From the NCBI GenBank assembly GCA_963931105.1, contig OZ007004.1, positions 2,418,001-2,482,000 of the forward strand: a stretch of 64,000 nucleotides of DNA, in the 5' to 3' direction. This document shows positions 1 through 9,300 of this stretch, piece by piece. The notes beneath the pieces were generated by a model. It searched no databases and was not told the DNA's origin. It was given only the letters and a program-made list of their open reading frames with translations. The position numbers and the translations under genes are program-made. The DNA comes from UMGS1590 sp900552455 (GTDB lineage: Bacteria; Bacillota; Peptococcia; Peptococcales; Peptococcaceae). The number at the start of each line of letters is the position of its first letter. Position 1 is the stretch's first letter.

Positions 1-1509
1 ATGTTCAGCATCGCTGAAAGCCGTCGCCTCATCCAGCACCAGCACCGGTGCATCTGCCAGGAGCGCCCGTGCCAGCGTAATGCGCTGACGTTCGCCGCCG
101 CTGAGTCTGTTGCCACAGTCGCCCGCCAGCGTGTGAATGCCTTCGGGCAGCGCATCAATGAAGTCCATACACTGTGCGGCTTCCGCTGCGCGGAGCACCT
201 CTTCATCCGTCGCCTCTGGACGGCCGAGGCGGATGTTGTCAGCCAAACTTCTGTTGAAAAGGAAATTATCCTGCGACACATAACTCACGAGCGCATTCAA
301 TCCGGCAAGCGACAAGTCGCGCAAGTCTCTGCCGCCAATACGCACAGCGCCACCGGACACATCATAATAATGCACGAGAAGCTTCGCCAGCGTGCTCTTG
401 CCCGCGCCAGACTCACCGACAATTGCCGTCTTGGTCCCCGGTGCAAGCACAAGCGACACATCGTGCAAAATTTCCGTGCCATCCTCATAACTGAAATCAA
501 CATGGTCGAACACCACATCAACCTGCTCGGCAGTCTCGCAAATACGCCCTTCGATCAGCGGCTGATGATCCAGCACACGCTCCAGTTCCGCCAATTTGTA
601 GCGAATCTGCGGCATCACCGACACGAACGACATCGTGCGCAAAAGCGGCATCCCCAGCGCCAGTGCCAGGCAAATTGCCAGCACAAAATCTGGCAGTGCC
701 ACCCAGTTTTTCATCACCATAACCGCACCGACAGGCAGCACAAAGAGCAGCGTGCAGGGAAGAATCGACGTATATGCCGCCATCCATGGCCAGCAGGCAC
801 GATACCAACGCAGCGTGTAGTCACGATAATCGTTGACAGCATTTGTGAAACGTGCGTAGGATTCACCGGTTTTATTAAAGACCTTGACCACTTCCATCCC
901 GTTGACATATTCAATGATGGTATTGTTCATGTGTCGGCTCGCATTGTAGTAGTCGGCTGCACCTCTGTTGCCAATGCTCCCCATCAGCATCACCGGCACC
1001 ATGCTCAACACGATCACCGCAAGCACCAGAAGGCCCAGTCGCCAATCACAAATGAAAATCGCTGTCAGCACAAGGAGCGTTGAAAGCGCATTAGCGACAC
1101 CCTCTGGCAAGGCGTGTGCCAGAAGCACTTCAAAACTGTCAATGTCATCCGTGAAAATCTTTTTCAGGGCACCCACGCCTTTTTGCTGGGTCACGCCCAG
1201 CGGCAGTTTTTCCAACTTTTCAGCGAGCGATAGCCGTAGATTCATCAAAGTGCCGTACGCCGCCTGATGAGAGAGATCCAGCCCCTTCGTATAAAGCACT
1301 GTCTGCACAATCATCAAACCACCAATGATGAGGGCGTGCTCGGCTATAAACGCAGGCGAAAATGCGCCCCCATCCAACAACACAGTAACTGCGCGATAAA
1401 CAAAATAATACGGCATCACCAACAGCACCGACGCAACGAACAGCACGACAACCGAAAGCAGCGTACGGCGATTGTTCGTACCTCCGTACGCAAAAATACC
1501 TTGCATCAT
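1..1509 (-). CDS. ABC transporter, fused permease and ATPase, 3' end cut by the window
   Basis: A half-transporter that would couple ATP hydrolysis to membrane transport as a dimer. From the start at 1509 the frame stays open to base 1, giving 503 visible codons. The N-terminal ~300 residues carry several hydrophobic segments. The ATPase part shows Walker A GESGAGKST, signature LSGGERQRITLA and Walker B VLVLDEAT right at the window edge, so the H-loop and C-terminus are outside. The start ATGATG has AAGGAAG just upstream. The AraC gene upstream on the same strand is a likely regulator. AraC plus paired half-transporters is a common layout for siderophore or metal uptake (YbtP/IrtA-like), but the substrate is inference. 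Confidence 0.88.
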   Translation of the reverse strand, partial: MMQGIFAYGGTNNRRTLLSVVVLFVASVLLVMPYYFVYRAVTVLLDGGAFSPAFIAEHALIIGGLMIVQTVLYTKGLDLSHQAAYGTLMNLRLSLAEKLEKLPLGVTQQKGVGALKKIFTDDIDSFEVLLAHALPEGVANALSTLLVLTAIFICDWRLGLLVLAVIVLSMVPVMLMGSIGNRGAADYYNASRHMNNTIIEYVNGMEVVKVFNKTGESYARFTNAVNDYRDYTLRWYRACWPWMAAYTSILPCTLLFVLPVGAVMVMKNWVALPDFVLAICLALALGMPLLRTMSFVSVMPQIRYKLAELERVLDHQPLIEGRICETAEQVDVVFDHVDFSYEDGTEILHDVSLVLAPGTKTAIVGESGAGKSTLAKLLVHYYDVSGGAVRIGGRDLRDLSLAGLNALVSYVSQDNFLFNRSLADNIRLGRPEATDEEVLRAAEAAQCMDFIDALPEGIHTLAGDCGNRLSGGERQRITLARALLADAPVLVLDEATAFSDAEH

Positions 1510-1530
1510 GATCACTTCCTTACAAAACAA

Positions 1531-1566
1531 AATGACGTTAACCAGTGCTCACTGATCAACGTCATT
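1531..1566 (-). terminator. Long hairpin between the AraC gene and the ABC transporter
   Basis: Nine-base arms AATGACGTT/AACGTCATT enclose a second inverted repeat CAGTG-CT-CACTG. On the minus strand the hairpin is followed by TTGTTTTG. It fits a leaky terminator after the regulator gene. An operator dyad for the AraC protein is an alternative. Confidence 0.5.
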
Positions 1567-1613
1567 ATAGTTTGCCTTATAAAACTTTTCATGCTCATTC
1601 CAGACATACATGC

Positions 1614-2558
1614 TCACTTTAGACATTTTTCTCGATAGTCCTTCGGCAGCATCCCATACACGGCTCTGAATGTGCGGGTAAAATTGCTTGGATTGTCATA
1701 GCCCATCATCTGTGAAATTTCAGCAATTGATCGTTTGGGATCTGCCAACAGAATGGCTGCCTGATTCATGCGCGCAGTACGTAAAAAATCACCAGGTGTG
1801 CGCTGATAGAGCGCTTTGAAGCAATCTTTAAAGGTTGTTTCCGAAAGTCCTTCGTCGCGGCAAAGCTCGGCAATCGTTTCACGACGGCTGAGATCCGCCA
1901 GCATGCGCTCGTGAATCCGCATGGTTTTTTCGATGTGCGTCGGCGAACAGTGCTTTGTCGAAGAAATAAATTTAAGCCCGCCAGTGGTGATCGCATGAAA
2001 GAATTCCAGTACTTTGAGACGCACCATGCCAATCGCCTCATCCTGCAGATAGTCTCCAAGCTCTCTGGCGATGTGCAGCAAACGTTCGTTCGGAACAAAA
2101 GACGCCGCAATCACTGCCTCATCGAGCAGCGCCATCGTATCGGCAAGCGACACATCAAAATTATCTACCAACATCTCAGAAAGCTCCGGCTGAAGCTGCT
2201 CTGGAAAAAGTATCACATTGTAGCCATGCACGCTTTCCGCACGCACCGCAGCCTGCGCGCTCACAGGATGATCACGCAACACGTCAATGATTCCCGGCAT
2301 CGCTTCCCGTCGTCGATGGTTACCAAGATCCGCTTCTACCAACCCCATCGTGTAATAAGAAATGCAATAGTACCGCGTGTCATCGAGCTGAAGTTCTCCC
2401 GGCGCCCGTTCAAATCTCGCAAACTGGTTATACAACACAGCGTCCACGCCGCTAAATAAATGAAACACGATCATAAGCCACTGTCCGGCCTCACCATAGA
2501 CTGTGCGCACCTCGTCACCAGACATGCGAGTGATTCCAAATTGTTCGTAATAATCCAT
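1614..2558 (-). CDS. AraC-family transcriptional regulator
   Basis: A 314-residue regulator. The last ~100 residues form the AraC-type double helix-turn-helix: a first helix pair around SRRETIAELCRDEGLSETTF, then the family signature region around IAEISQMMGYDNPSNFTRTF followed by P-x-x-YR. The N-terminal ~200 residues should sense an effector, but no ligand can be inferred. The start has GGAGG seven bases upstream. The gene lies 104 bp upstream of the ABC transporter on the same strand, so control of that transporter is the natural guess. The YbtA/PchR group of AraC regulators pairs with siderophore transport genes in this way. Confidence 0.9.
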   Translation of the reverse strand: MDYYEQFGITRMSGDEVRTVYGEAGQWLMIVFHLFSGVDAVLYNQFARFERAPGELQLDDTRYYCISYYTMGLVEADLGNHRRREAMPGIIDVLRDHPVSAQAAVRAESVHGYNVILFPEQLQPELSEMLVDNFDVSLADTMALLDEAVIAASFVPNERLLHIARELGDYLQDEAIGMVRLKVLEFFHAITTGGLKFISSTKHCSPTHIEKTMRIHERMLADLSRRETIAELCRDEGLSETTFKDCFKALYQRTPGDFLRTARMNQAAILLADPKRSIAEISQMMGYDNPSNFTRTFRAVYGMLPKDYREKCLK

Positions 2559-2592
2559 CCACTCGCCTCCAAAGTTTGATATTGCTTATTTT

Positions 2593-2621
2593 ATTCTATC
2601 ATCTCCATCTCATACTTACAA
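2593..2621 (-). promoter_or_regulatory. Promoter of the AraC gene
   Basis: Minus-strand TTGTAA, 17-bp spacer, TAGAAT, about 35 bp before the start at 2558. Confidence 0.6.
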
Positions 2622-2642
2622 AGCAAAACAATATTCTGCCCA

Positions 2643-2677
2643 CAAAAAATCGCCCTCCGTGTTTCCACGAAGGGCGA
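2643..2677 (-). terminator. Rho-independent terminator after nifJ
   Basis: Twelve-base arms built on TCGCCCT/AGGGCGA around a GAAA loop, followed by TTTTTTG on the minus strand, about 25 bp after the nifJ stop. Confidence 0.9.
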
Positions 2678-2699
2678 CGATCATGCGATCAGGTCGAGA

Positions 2700-5600
2700 T
2701 TACTTCCCAGCCATTTCTTTGTAGCGTGCATAACGTGCCTGGCTAAGTTCCTTGGTCTGAGCATAGAGTGCTTCAGCGGTGTCTGGATGAGCCTTAGCAA
2801 GGGATGCATAGCGGGTTTCGCTCTTGAGGAAGTCTTCGAACTTATCATAATCTGGTTCCTTGGAATCGAGGATGAATGGGTTCTTGCCTTCCTTAGCGAG
2901 TTCTGGGTTGTATCTCCAGAGGTGCCAGTAGCCGCAATCCACAGCTTCCTTGATATGGGACTGAGCGATGCTCATACCCTTGCGGATACCGTGGTTGATG
3001 CAAGGAGCGTAAGCGATGATGAGGGATGGACCCTGATATGCTTCTGCTTCTTCGATGGCCTTGACAGCCTGGTTCATGTTGGCGCCGAGACCGATCTGTG
3101 CAACATAAACGTTGCCATAGATGGACTGCATCACGCCGAGGTCTTTCTTGTTGGTCTTCTTACCAGCAGCAGCGAACTGTGCAACAGCAGCGAGTGGGGT
3201 GGCCTTGGAAGCCTGACCACCGGTGTTGGAGTAAACTTCGGTATCGAAGACGAAGATGTTGATGTTTTCGCCGGAAGCGAGAACATGGTCAACACCGCCG
3301 TAACCGATATCGTAAGCCCAGCCGTCGCCGCCCATGATCCACTGGCTGCGGATCTTCAGGAAGCCCTTAACAGCGTCAAGATCGGTGAGATAAGCGTCTT
3401 TGTCAGCGACAGCAGCCAATTCAGCAACGATAACATCGCTTGCAGCGGCAACAGCCTTGACATCATGAGCAGCCCAACCTTCAACCCACTTAGCAGCTGC
3501 ATCTTTCATAGCTGCGCTGTAGTCGCCTTCTGCGATGACGCCGCAGAGGTAGTTGACTTTCTGCTTCATCTGCTGATCAGCGGTGTACATACCGAGACCA
3601 AATTCAGCGTTGTTTTCGAAGAGGGAGTTCTGCCAAGCTGGACCCTGACCCTTTTCGTTGGTGCAATATGGCATTGCAGGTGCTGGAGCGCCCCAGATGG
3701 AGGAGCAACCAGTGGTGTTAGCGATGACCATACGATCGCCAAAGAGCTGGGTAAGAAGCTTAGCGTATGGGGTTTCACCGCAACCTGCGCAAGCGCCGGA
3801 GAATTCAAGCAGAGGAAGCTTGAACTGGCTGCCCTTAACGGTGGTGGTGTTGGTGAGTTCAGCCTTGTTGCTGACCTTATGGGTCATGTAGGTCCAGTTT
3901 TCACGTTCGGTTTCAACGGATTTTTCTACTGGAACCATCTGCAGAGCCTTATTCTTAGCTGGGCAGGTATTGACGCAGCTACCGCAACCGAGGCAGTCCA
4001 TAGGGCTAACCTGCATTCTGAACTGGAGACCTGCAAATTCCTTGCCAGTAGCTGGCTTGGTGGTCATGCTTTCAGGCTTGCCAGCCACTTCTTCTTCGTT
4101 GAGGAGGAATGGGCGGATAGCAGCGTGTGGGCAAACCAAGGAGCACTGGTTGCACTGGATGCAGTTTTCTGGAATCCATTCTGGAACGAAGAGTGCAGCC
4201 ATACGTTTTTCGTACTTGGTGGTACCGGATGGGAATGCACCATCTTCAAGACCTGCGAATGCGCTGACAGGAAGCTTGTTGCCCTGCATAGCAGTCATTG
4301 GACGCAGAACCTTCTTAACGAATTCTGGTTCGCAAGCGCAGCGTTTTTCGGTGGATTCAGCATCCTGAGCGTCAGCCCAAGCAGCTGGAACCTGTACTTC
4401 ATGCAGAACTTCGATGGCTTTGTCTACAGCATCCCAGTTCATCTGAACGACAGCGTCACCCTTGCGGCCATAGGTCTTCTTGATGGCATCCTTGAGGAGC
4501 TTAACAGATTCTTCAAATGGCAGTACGCCGGTGAGTTTGAAGAATGCAGTCTGGGTAACCATGTTGGTACGGTTGCCAAGGCCAACTTCCTGAGCAACCT
4601 TGGAAGCGTCGATGGTGTAGAACTTGATGTTGTTCTGAGCGATGTAGCGCTTCATGCTTGCTGGCAGGTGTTCTTCCAGTTCTTCTGGAGTCCAGGTGCA
4701 GTTCAAGAGGAAGGTACCATTTGGCTTGAGACCTTCGAGCACGTCATAAAGTTTTACATAGCTGGACTTGTGGCAAGCAACATAGTCAGCCTGGTCAACT
4801 TCATAGGTGGAACGGATCTTACTCTTACCGAAACGCAGGGAAGAAATGGTTACGCCGCCACTCTTCTTGGAGTCGTAGGAGAAGTAACCCTGAGCATACA
4901 TGTCGGTGTTGTCACCGATGATCTTGATGGCGTCTTTGTTTGCACCAACGGTACCGTCGGAGCCGTAACCCCAGAACTTGCAAGCGATGCAGTCTTCAGG
5001 AGCGGTAACAACAGGAGCGCCAACTTCGAGAGAGGTGTTGGTAACATCATCCACGATACCAACGGTGAAGTGGTTCTTAGGAGTGTCAGCCTTGAGGTTT
5101 TCATAAACAGCGATGAGCTGAGCTGGGGTAACATCCTTGGAACCTAAGCCATAACGGCCGCCATAGATAGCTGGGTGCATATCGGAATCATAGAAAGCGG
5201 TCATAACGTCTTCATAAACTGGTTCGCCGATAGCGCCTGGTTCTTTGGAACGGTCGAGAACAGCGATTCTCTTAACAGTCTTAGGAACTGCTGCGAGGAA
5301 ATGCTTGGTGGAGAATGGTCTGTACAGACGGATCTTCAGGAGACCAACTTTTTCGCCCTTGGCATTGAGGTAGTCAACAACTTCTTCAAGTGCTTCGCAG
5401 ACGGAACCCATTGCGATGACAATGTTTTCTGCGTCTTCAGCACCATAGTAGTTGAAGAGCTTGTAGTCACGACCAGTCTGCTTGGAGACTGCTTCCATGT
5501 ACTGTTCGGTGATACCAACAACGTCTTCGTAGTACTTGTTGGAACCTTCTCTCTGCTGGAAGAAGATATCAGGGTTCTGGTTGGTACCCTTTACAACTGG

Positions 5601-6239
5601 ATGTTCTGGGTTCAGACCGCGTTCGCGGAATGCCTTAACAGCATCCATGTCGATCTGTTCTTTGAGGAAGTCTTCGTCCATAACTTCGATCTTCTGAATT
5701 TCGTGAGAAGTTCTGAAACCATCGAAGAAGTGGATGAATGGCACACGGGATTTGATGGTAGCGAGCTGAGCCACGCAACCGAGATCCATAACTTCCTGTA
5801 CGCTGGAGGAAGCGAGTTCAGCGAAGCCAATGCCACGGCAGAGCATTACATCGGAGTGGTCACCGAAGATGGACAGAGCGTGGGTAGCAATCGCACGAGC
5901 TGCTACCTGGAAAACGGTAGGAAGTAATTCACCGGCAATCTTGTACATTGCAGGGACCATGAGGAGCAGACCCTGAGAAGATGTGTAGGTGGAAGTCAGT
6001 GCACCAGCGGTCAAAGAACCGTGTACAGCGCCTGCAGCGCCAGCTTCGGATTCCATTTCAACAACCTTAACGGTCTGGTTGAAAAGGTTCTTTCTGCCAG
6101 CAGCACTCCAAGCATCAATTTTTTCTGCCATCGGGGAAGATGGCGTGATTGGGTAAATAGCTGCAACATCAGTGAACAAATAGGACACGTGCGCAGCAGC
6201 TGTGTTCCCATCCATGGTTTTCATGGTTTTAGTAGACAA
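2700..6239 (-). CDS. nifJ: Pyruvate:ferredoxin (flavodoxin) oxidoreductase
   Basis: Single-chain homodimeric PFOR that converts pyruvate and CoA to acetyl-CoA and CO2 while reducing ferredoxin. It is the main pyruvate-oxidising enzyme of anaerobes and acts in the cytoplasm. The whole protein aligns by eye with the family: the N-terminal TMDGNTAAAH and YPITPSSPMAE region, two 4Fe-4S motifs (CIQCNQCSLVCP and CLGCGSCVNTCP) near residues 690-760, and the thiamine-diphosphate domain with CAGCGETPY and GGDGWAYDIGYGG. I choose the TTG at 6239 (1179 residues) because GGGAGGAGG lies 6-7 bases before it. An upstream TTG at 6257 would put the ribosome-binding site inside the gene. It is monocistronic, with its own promoter and terminator. 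Confidence 0.97.
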   Translation of the reverse strand: MSTKTMKTMDGNTAAAHVSYLFTDVAAIYPITPSSPMAEKIDAWSAAGRKNLFNQTVKVVEMESEAGAAGAVHGSLTAGALTSTYTSSQGLLLMVPAMYKIAGELLPTVFQVAARAIATHALSIFGDHSDVMLCRGIGFAELASSSVQEVMDLGCVAQLATIKSRVPFIHFFDGFRTSHEIQKIEVMDEDFLKEQIDMDAVKAFRERGLNPEHPVVKGTNQNPDIFFQQREGSNKYYEDVVGITEQYMEAVSKQTGRDYKLFNYYGAEDAENIVIAMGSVCEALEEVVDYLNAKGEKVGLLKIRLYRPFSTKHFLAAVPKTVKRIAVLDRSKEPGAIGEPVYEDVMTAFYDSDMHPAIYGGRYGLGSKDVTPAQLIAVYENLKADTPKNHFTVGIVDDVTNTSLEVGAPVVTAPEDCIACKFWGYGSDGTVGANKDAIKIIGDNTDMYAQGYFSYDSKKSGGVTISSLRFGKSKIRSTYEVDQADYVACHKSSYVKLYDVLEGLKPNGTFLLNCTWTPEELEEHLPASMKRYIAQNNIKFYTIDASKVAQEVGLGNRTNMVTQTAFFKLTGVLPFEESVKLLKDAIKKTYGRKGDAVVQMNWDAVDKAIEVLHEVQVPAAWADAQDAESTEKRCACEPEFVKKVLRPMTAMQGNKLPVSAFAGLEDGAFPSGTTKYEKRMAALFVPEWIPENCIQCNQCSLVCPHAAIRPFLLNEEEVAGKPESMTTKPATGKEFAGLQFRMQVSPMDCLGCGSCVNTCPAKNKALQMVPVEKSVETERENWTYMTHKVSNKAELTNTTTVKGSQFKLPLLEFSGACAGCGETPYAKLLTQLFGDRMVIANTTGCSSIWGAPAPAMPYCTNEKGQGPAWQNSLFENNAEFGLGMYTADQQMKQKVNYLCGVIAEGDYSAAMKDAAAKWVEGWAAHDVKAVAAASDVIVAELAAVADKDAYLTDLDAVKGFLKIRSQWIMGGDGWAYDIGYGGVDHVLASGENINIFVFDTEVYSNTGGQASKATPLAAVAQFAAAGKKTNKKDLGVMQSIYGNVYVAQIGLGANMNQAVKAIEEAEAYQGPSLIIAYAPCINHGIRKGMSIAQSHIKEAVDCGYWHLWRYNPELAKEGKNPFILDSKEPDYDKFEDFLKSETRYASLAKAHPDTAEALYAQTKELSQARYARYKEMAGK

Positions 6240-6281
6240 TTTAAGTCCTCCTCCCAAAAATTTAAAAACCTCTTTAGCTCT

Positions 6282-6310
6282 ATTTTAGCACAATTGTTAA
6301 GGGAACTCAA
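6282..6310 (-). promoter_or_regulatory. nifJ promoter
   Basis: Minus-strand TTGAGT, 17-bp spacer, TAAAAT, some 40 bp before the TTG start. Confidence 0.75.
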
Positions 6311-6369
6311 TTTACTTGTTCGATAAAATGTTCATAAAATATAAGTATAGCTTATGGAAATGAACGTTA

Positions 6370-9300
6370 TCAGAATAGTACGATTTGGTCGAGCTCCGGC
6401 AATTGTCCAACTATTCCCAAACATTTAAATCTTTCGATCATGGCATCCCCCACCTTGCCGCGCTTCTTCATGTCCTCGAGAGATGTATACGGCTTTTCCT
6501 CGCGGCCTTTGACGATGTCCTCTGCCTGTGACGCGCCCAGACCATCGATGGCGATGAGCGGCGGCAGGAGTGCCTTCTCTTCATTCATGACGATGAAGCG
6601 AGTGGCCAGCGAATCCTCCAGACTCACCGGAAGCACCCTGAAACCGCGGCAGTAAAGCTCGAGGGCGACCTCGAGCACGCTGACTTTACTCTTGTCTTTA
6701 GCGGAAAGCGGGCCGGGCTGACCGTAGAGATCAAGGATACTCTGGCGCACAGCCTCTTCTCCCTCCTGGATGATCGAGATATCAAAATCGTCGATCCCAC
6801 GCACGGAAAAATAGCTGGCGTAGAAAGCGAGCGGCTGGTTGATCTTAAACCAGGCGATGCGGAAAGCCATCATGACGTAAGCGACGGCGTGGGCTTTCGG
6901 GAAGAGATATTTGATCTTCTTGCAGGAATCAATGAACCACTGCGGGATCTTCGCTTCATGCATCGCAGCCTCCTGGTCTTCCTTGAGACCGCGCCCCTTG
7001 CGCACACCCTCCATGATCTTGAAGGAGACACTCTCATCCATCCCATGCTGGATCAGATAGAGCATGATGTCGTCGCGCGTGGAAATCGTCTCCGAGACTG
7101 GCGCGATCTTGTTTCTGATGAGATCCTGGGCGTTGTTGAGCCAAACGTCTGTGCCATGGGAAAAGCCGGATATCCGCAAAAGCTCGGCGAAAGCCGTTGG
7201 ATGCGTGTCTTCGAGCATCTGGCGCGTAAAGCTCGTGTTGAATTCCGGAATGCCGTAGGTAGCGACTGGCGAATTCAGCCGCTCCGGCGTGACGCCGATG
7301 GCGTCTGTCGAGGAAAAGAGCGAGAGCGTCGCCTGATCGTCGAGGGGCACCGTCGTCGGGTTGACGCCTGTGAGATCACCGAGCATCTTGATGACCGTCG
7401 GATCATCGTGGCCGAGAATGTCGAGCTTGACCAGCCCCTGGTCGATCTTGTGGTAGTCGAAATGGGTCGTCACCGTCTCTGTCTTCACGTCGTCGGCAGG
7501 ACGCTGCAGCGGTGTGAAATCGTGTACGTCGACGCCCTTCGGCACAACGACGAGACCGCCAGGATGCTGGCCCGTCGTACGCTTGACGCCTGTGCAACCG
7601 ATCTTGAGACGGTTGATCTCCGCCTCGCGTTTCTTTTCGCCGACCTCGTCGAAGAATTTGCGCACATAGCCGTAGGCCGTTTTTTCAGCAACCGTCGCCA
7701 GGGTTCCTGCGCGGAAAACGTTGTCCTTGCCGAAAAGTTCTTCCGTGTAAGCATGGGCGCCGCTCTGGTAATCGCCGGAGAAGTTCAGGTCAATATCCGG
7801 GATCTTGTCGCCCTTGAAGCCAAGGAAGATCTCAAACGGGATGTCGAAGCCGTCCTTCTCCATCTTCGTGCCACAGACGGGACAGTCCTTGTCAGGCATG
7901 TCCACGCCGGTGCCGTACTCGCTGCTGTCGAAAAACTCGCTGTGCTTACAGTGCGGACAGCGGTAATGCGGCGGCAGCGCATTGACCTCGGTGATATTGG
8001 TGAAATAGGCCACGACCGACGATCCGACCGAGCCACGGGAACCAACGACATAACCATTTTCGTTGGAATTTTTGACGAGCTTATGGGCGATCAGATAGAG
8101 CACTGCGTAACCATTGCCAATGATCGACTTCAGCTCCTTGTCGATGCGCTTCTGGATCAATTCCGGCAGCGGATCGCCGTACATGCGATGCGCCTTTTCC
8201 AGCGTCAGCTCCTCGATCTGCTGCTCGGCGCCATCGATCTTTGGTGCGTGCAGCACCGTCGGCACTGGCACAATGTCCTCAAAATCTTCGATGATGGCAT
8301 TGGGATTTTTCACGACAACGTTGTACGCCTCTTCCTCGCCGAGGTAGGCAAATTCTTCGAGCATCTCTTCTGTCGTGCGATAATACAGCGGCGCCTGCTC
8401 CTCTGCGTCCTTGAAGCCACGGCTTTTCATGATGATGGCACGGTTCAGGGCATCGTCCTCGTTGGCAAAATGCACGTCGCAGGTGGCGACGACAGGCTTG
8501 TTCAGCCGCTTGCCAAGGTCGAAGAGGGCACGGTTGAGATCGCGCAGTCCCTCTTCGTTGGCGATGGTGCCGTTGCGCACCATGAAGTAGTTGTTGGCGA
8601 TCGGCTGGATCTCGATGTAATCGTAGAAGCTGGCGAGCTTTTCCAGCCCTTCCGGATCGTCAGGATTGGCCACGAGATAACGCATCAGCTCGCCCGCTTC
8701 GCAGGCGCTGCCGACAACGAGCCCTTCCCGGGCATAGTTGATGAGCCGCTTGGGAATGCGCGGACGGCGGTGGAAATAGCGCAGCTGGGATTCGGTGACC
8801 AGGCGGTAGAGATTTTTCAGCCCCGTCGCGTTCTTCGCCAGCAGGATGCAGTGGTAGCTTTTGCGATCGCGCAGATTCACCGCCGGCTCGTCGTCGTCGA
8901 TGATGTAGGCCTCGATGCCGTAGATGATCTTGACCCCGTTCTTCTGCCCGGCGGAATACGCATCTGGGAACGCCTGCACAACGCCGTGGTCTGTCACAGC
9001 GATGGCCTTATGGCCGAGCTGCGCCGCCAGCTTGATCAGGTCCTTGATGTCGTTCATGCCGTCCATGCTGCTCATCTGCGTGTGCAGATGCAGCTCCACG
9101 CGTTTTTCCGGCGCGTTGTCGATGCGGCAGGCGAGCGTCGCCTGGTTGATGTCGTTGACGATCATGCCTAGCTCGTTGGAATAATTGTCATACTGCACCT
9201 TGCCGCGCACCTTGATCGCTTTCGCTTCCTTGAGCGCGGTTTTCAGCGTGTCGGCTTCGTCCTTGTCGGCAAACACCTTACAATCGATCGAGTCGGTGTG

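Noticed and set aside
1..1083. 360-codon plus-strand frame at the window start
   Set aside because: The minus strand encodes an ABC transporter with Walker A, signature and Walker B in one continuous frame; the plus frame is its shadow.
2787..5147. 786-codon plus-strand frame opposite nifJ
   Set aside because: Shadow of the PFOR gene; no motifs.
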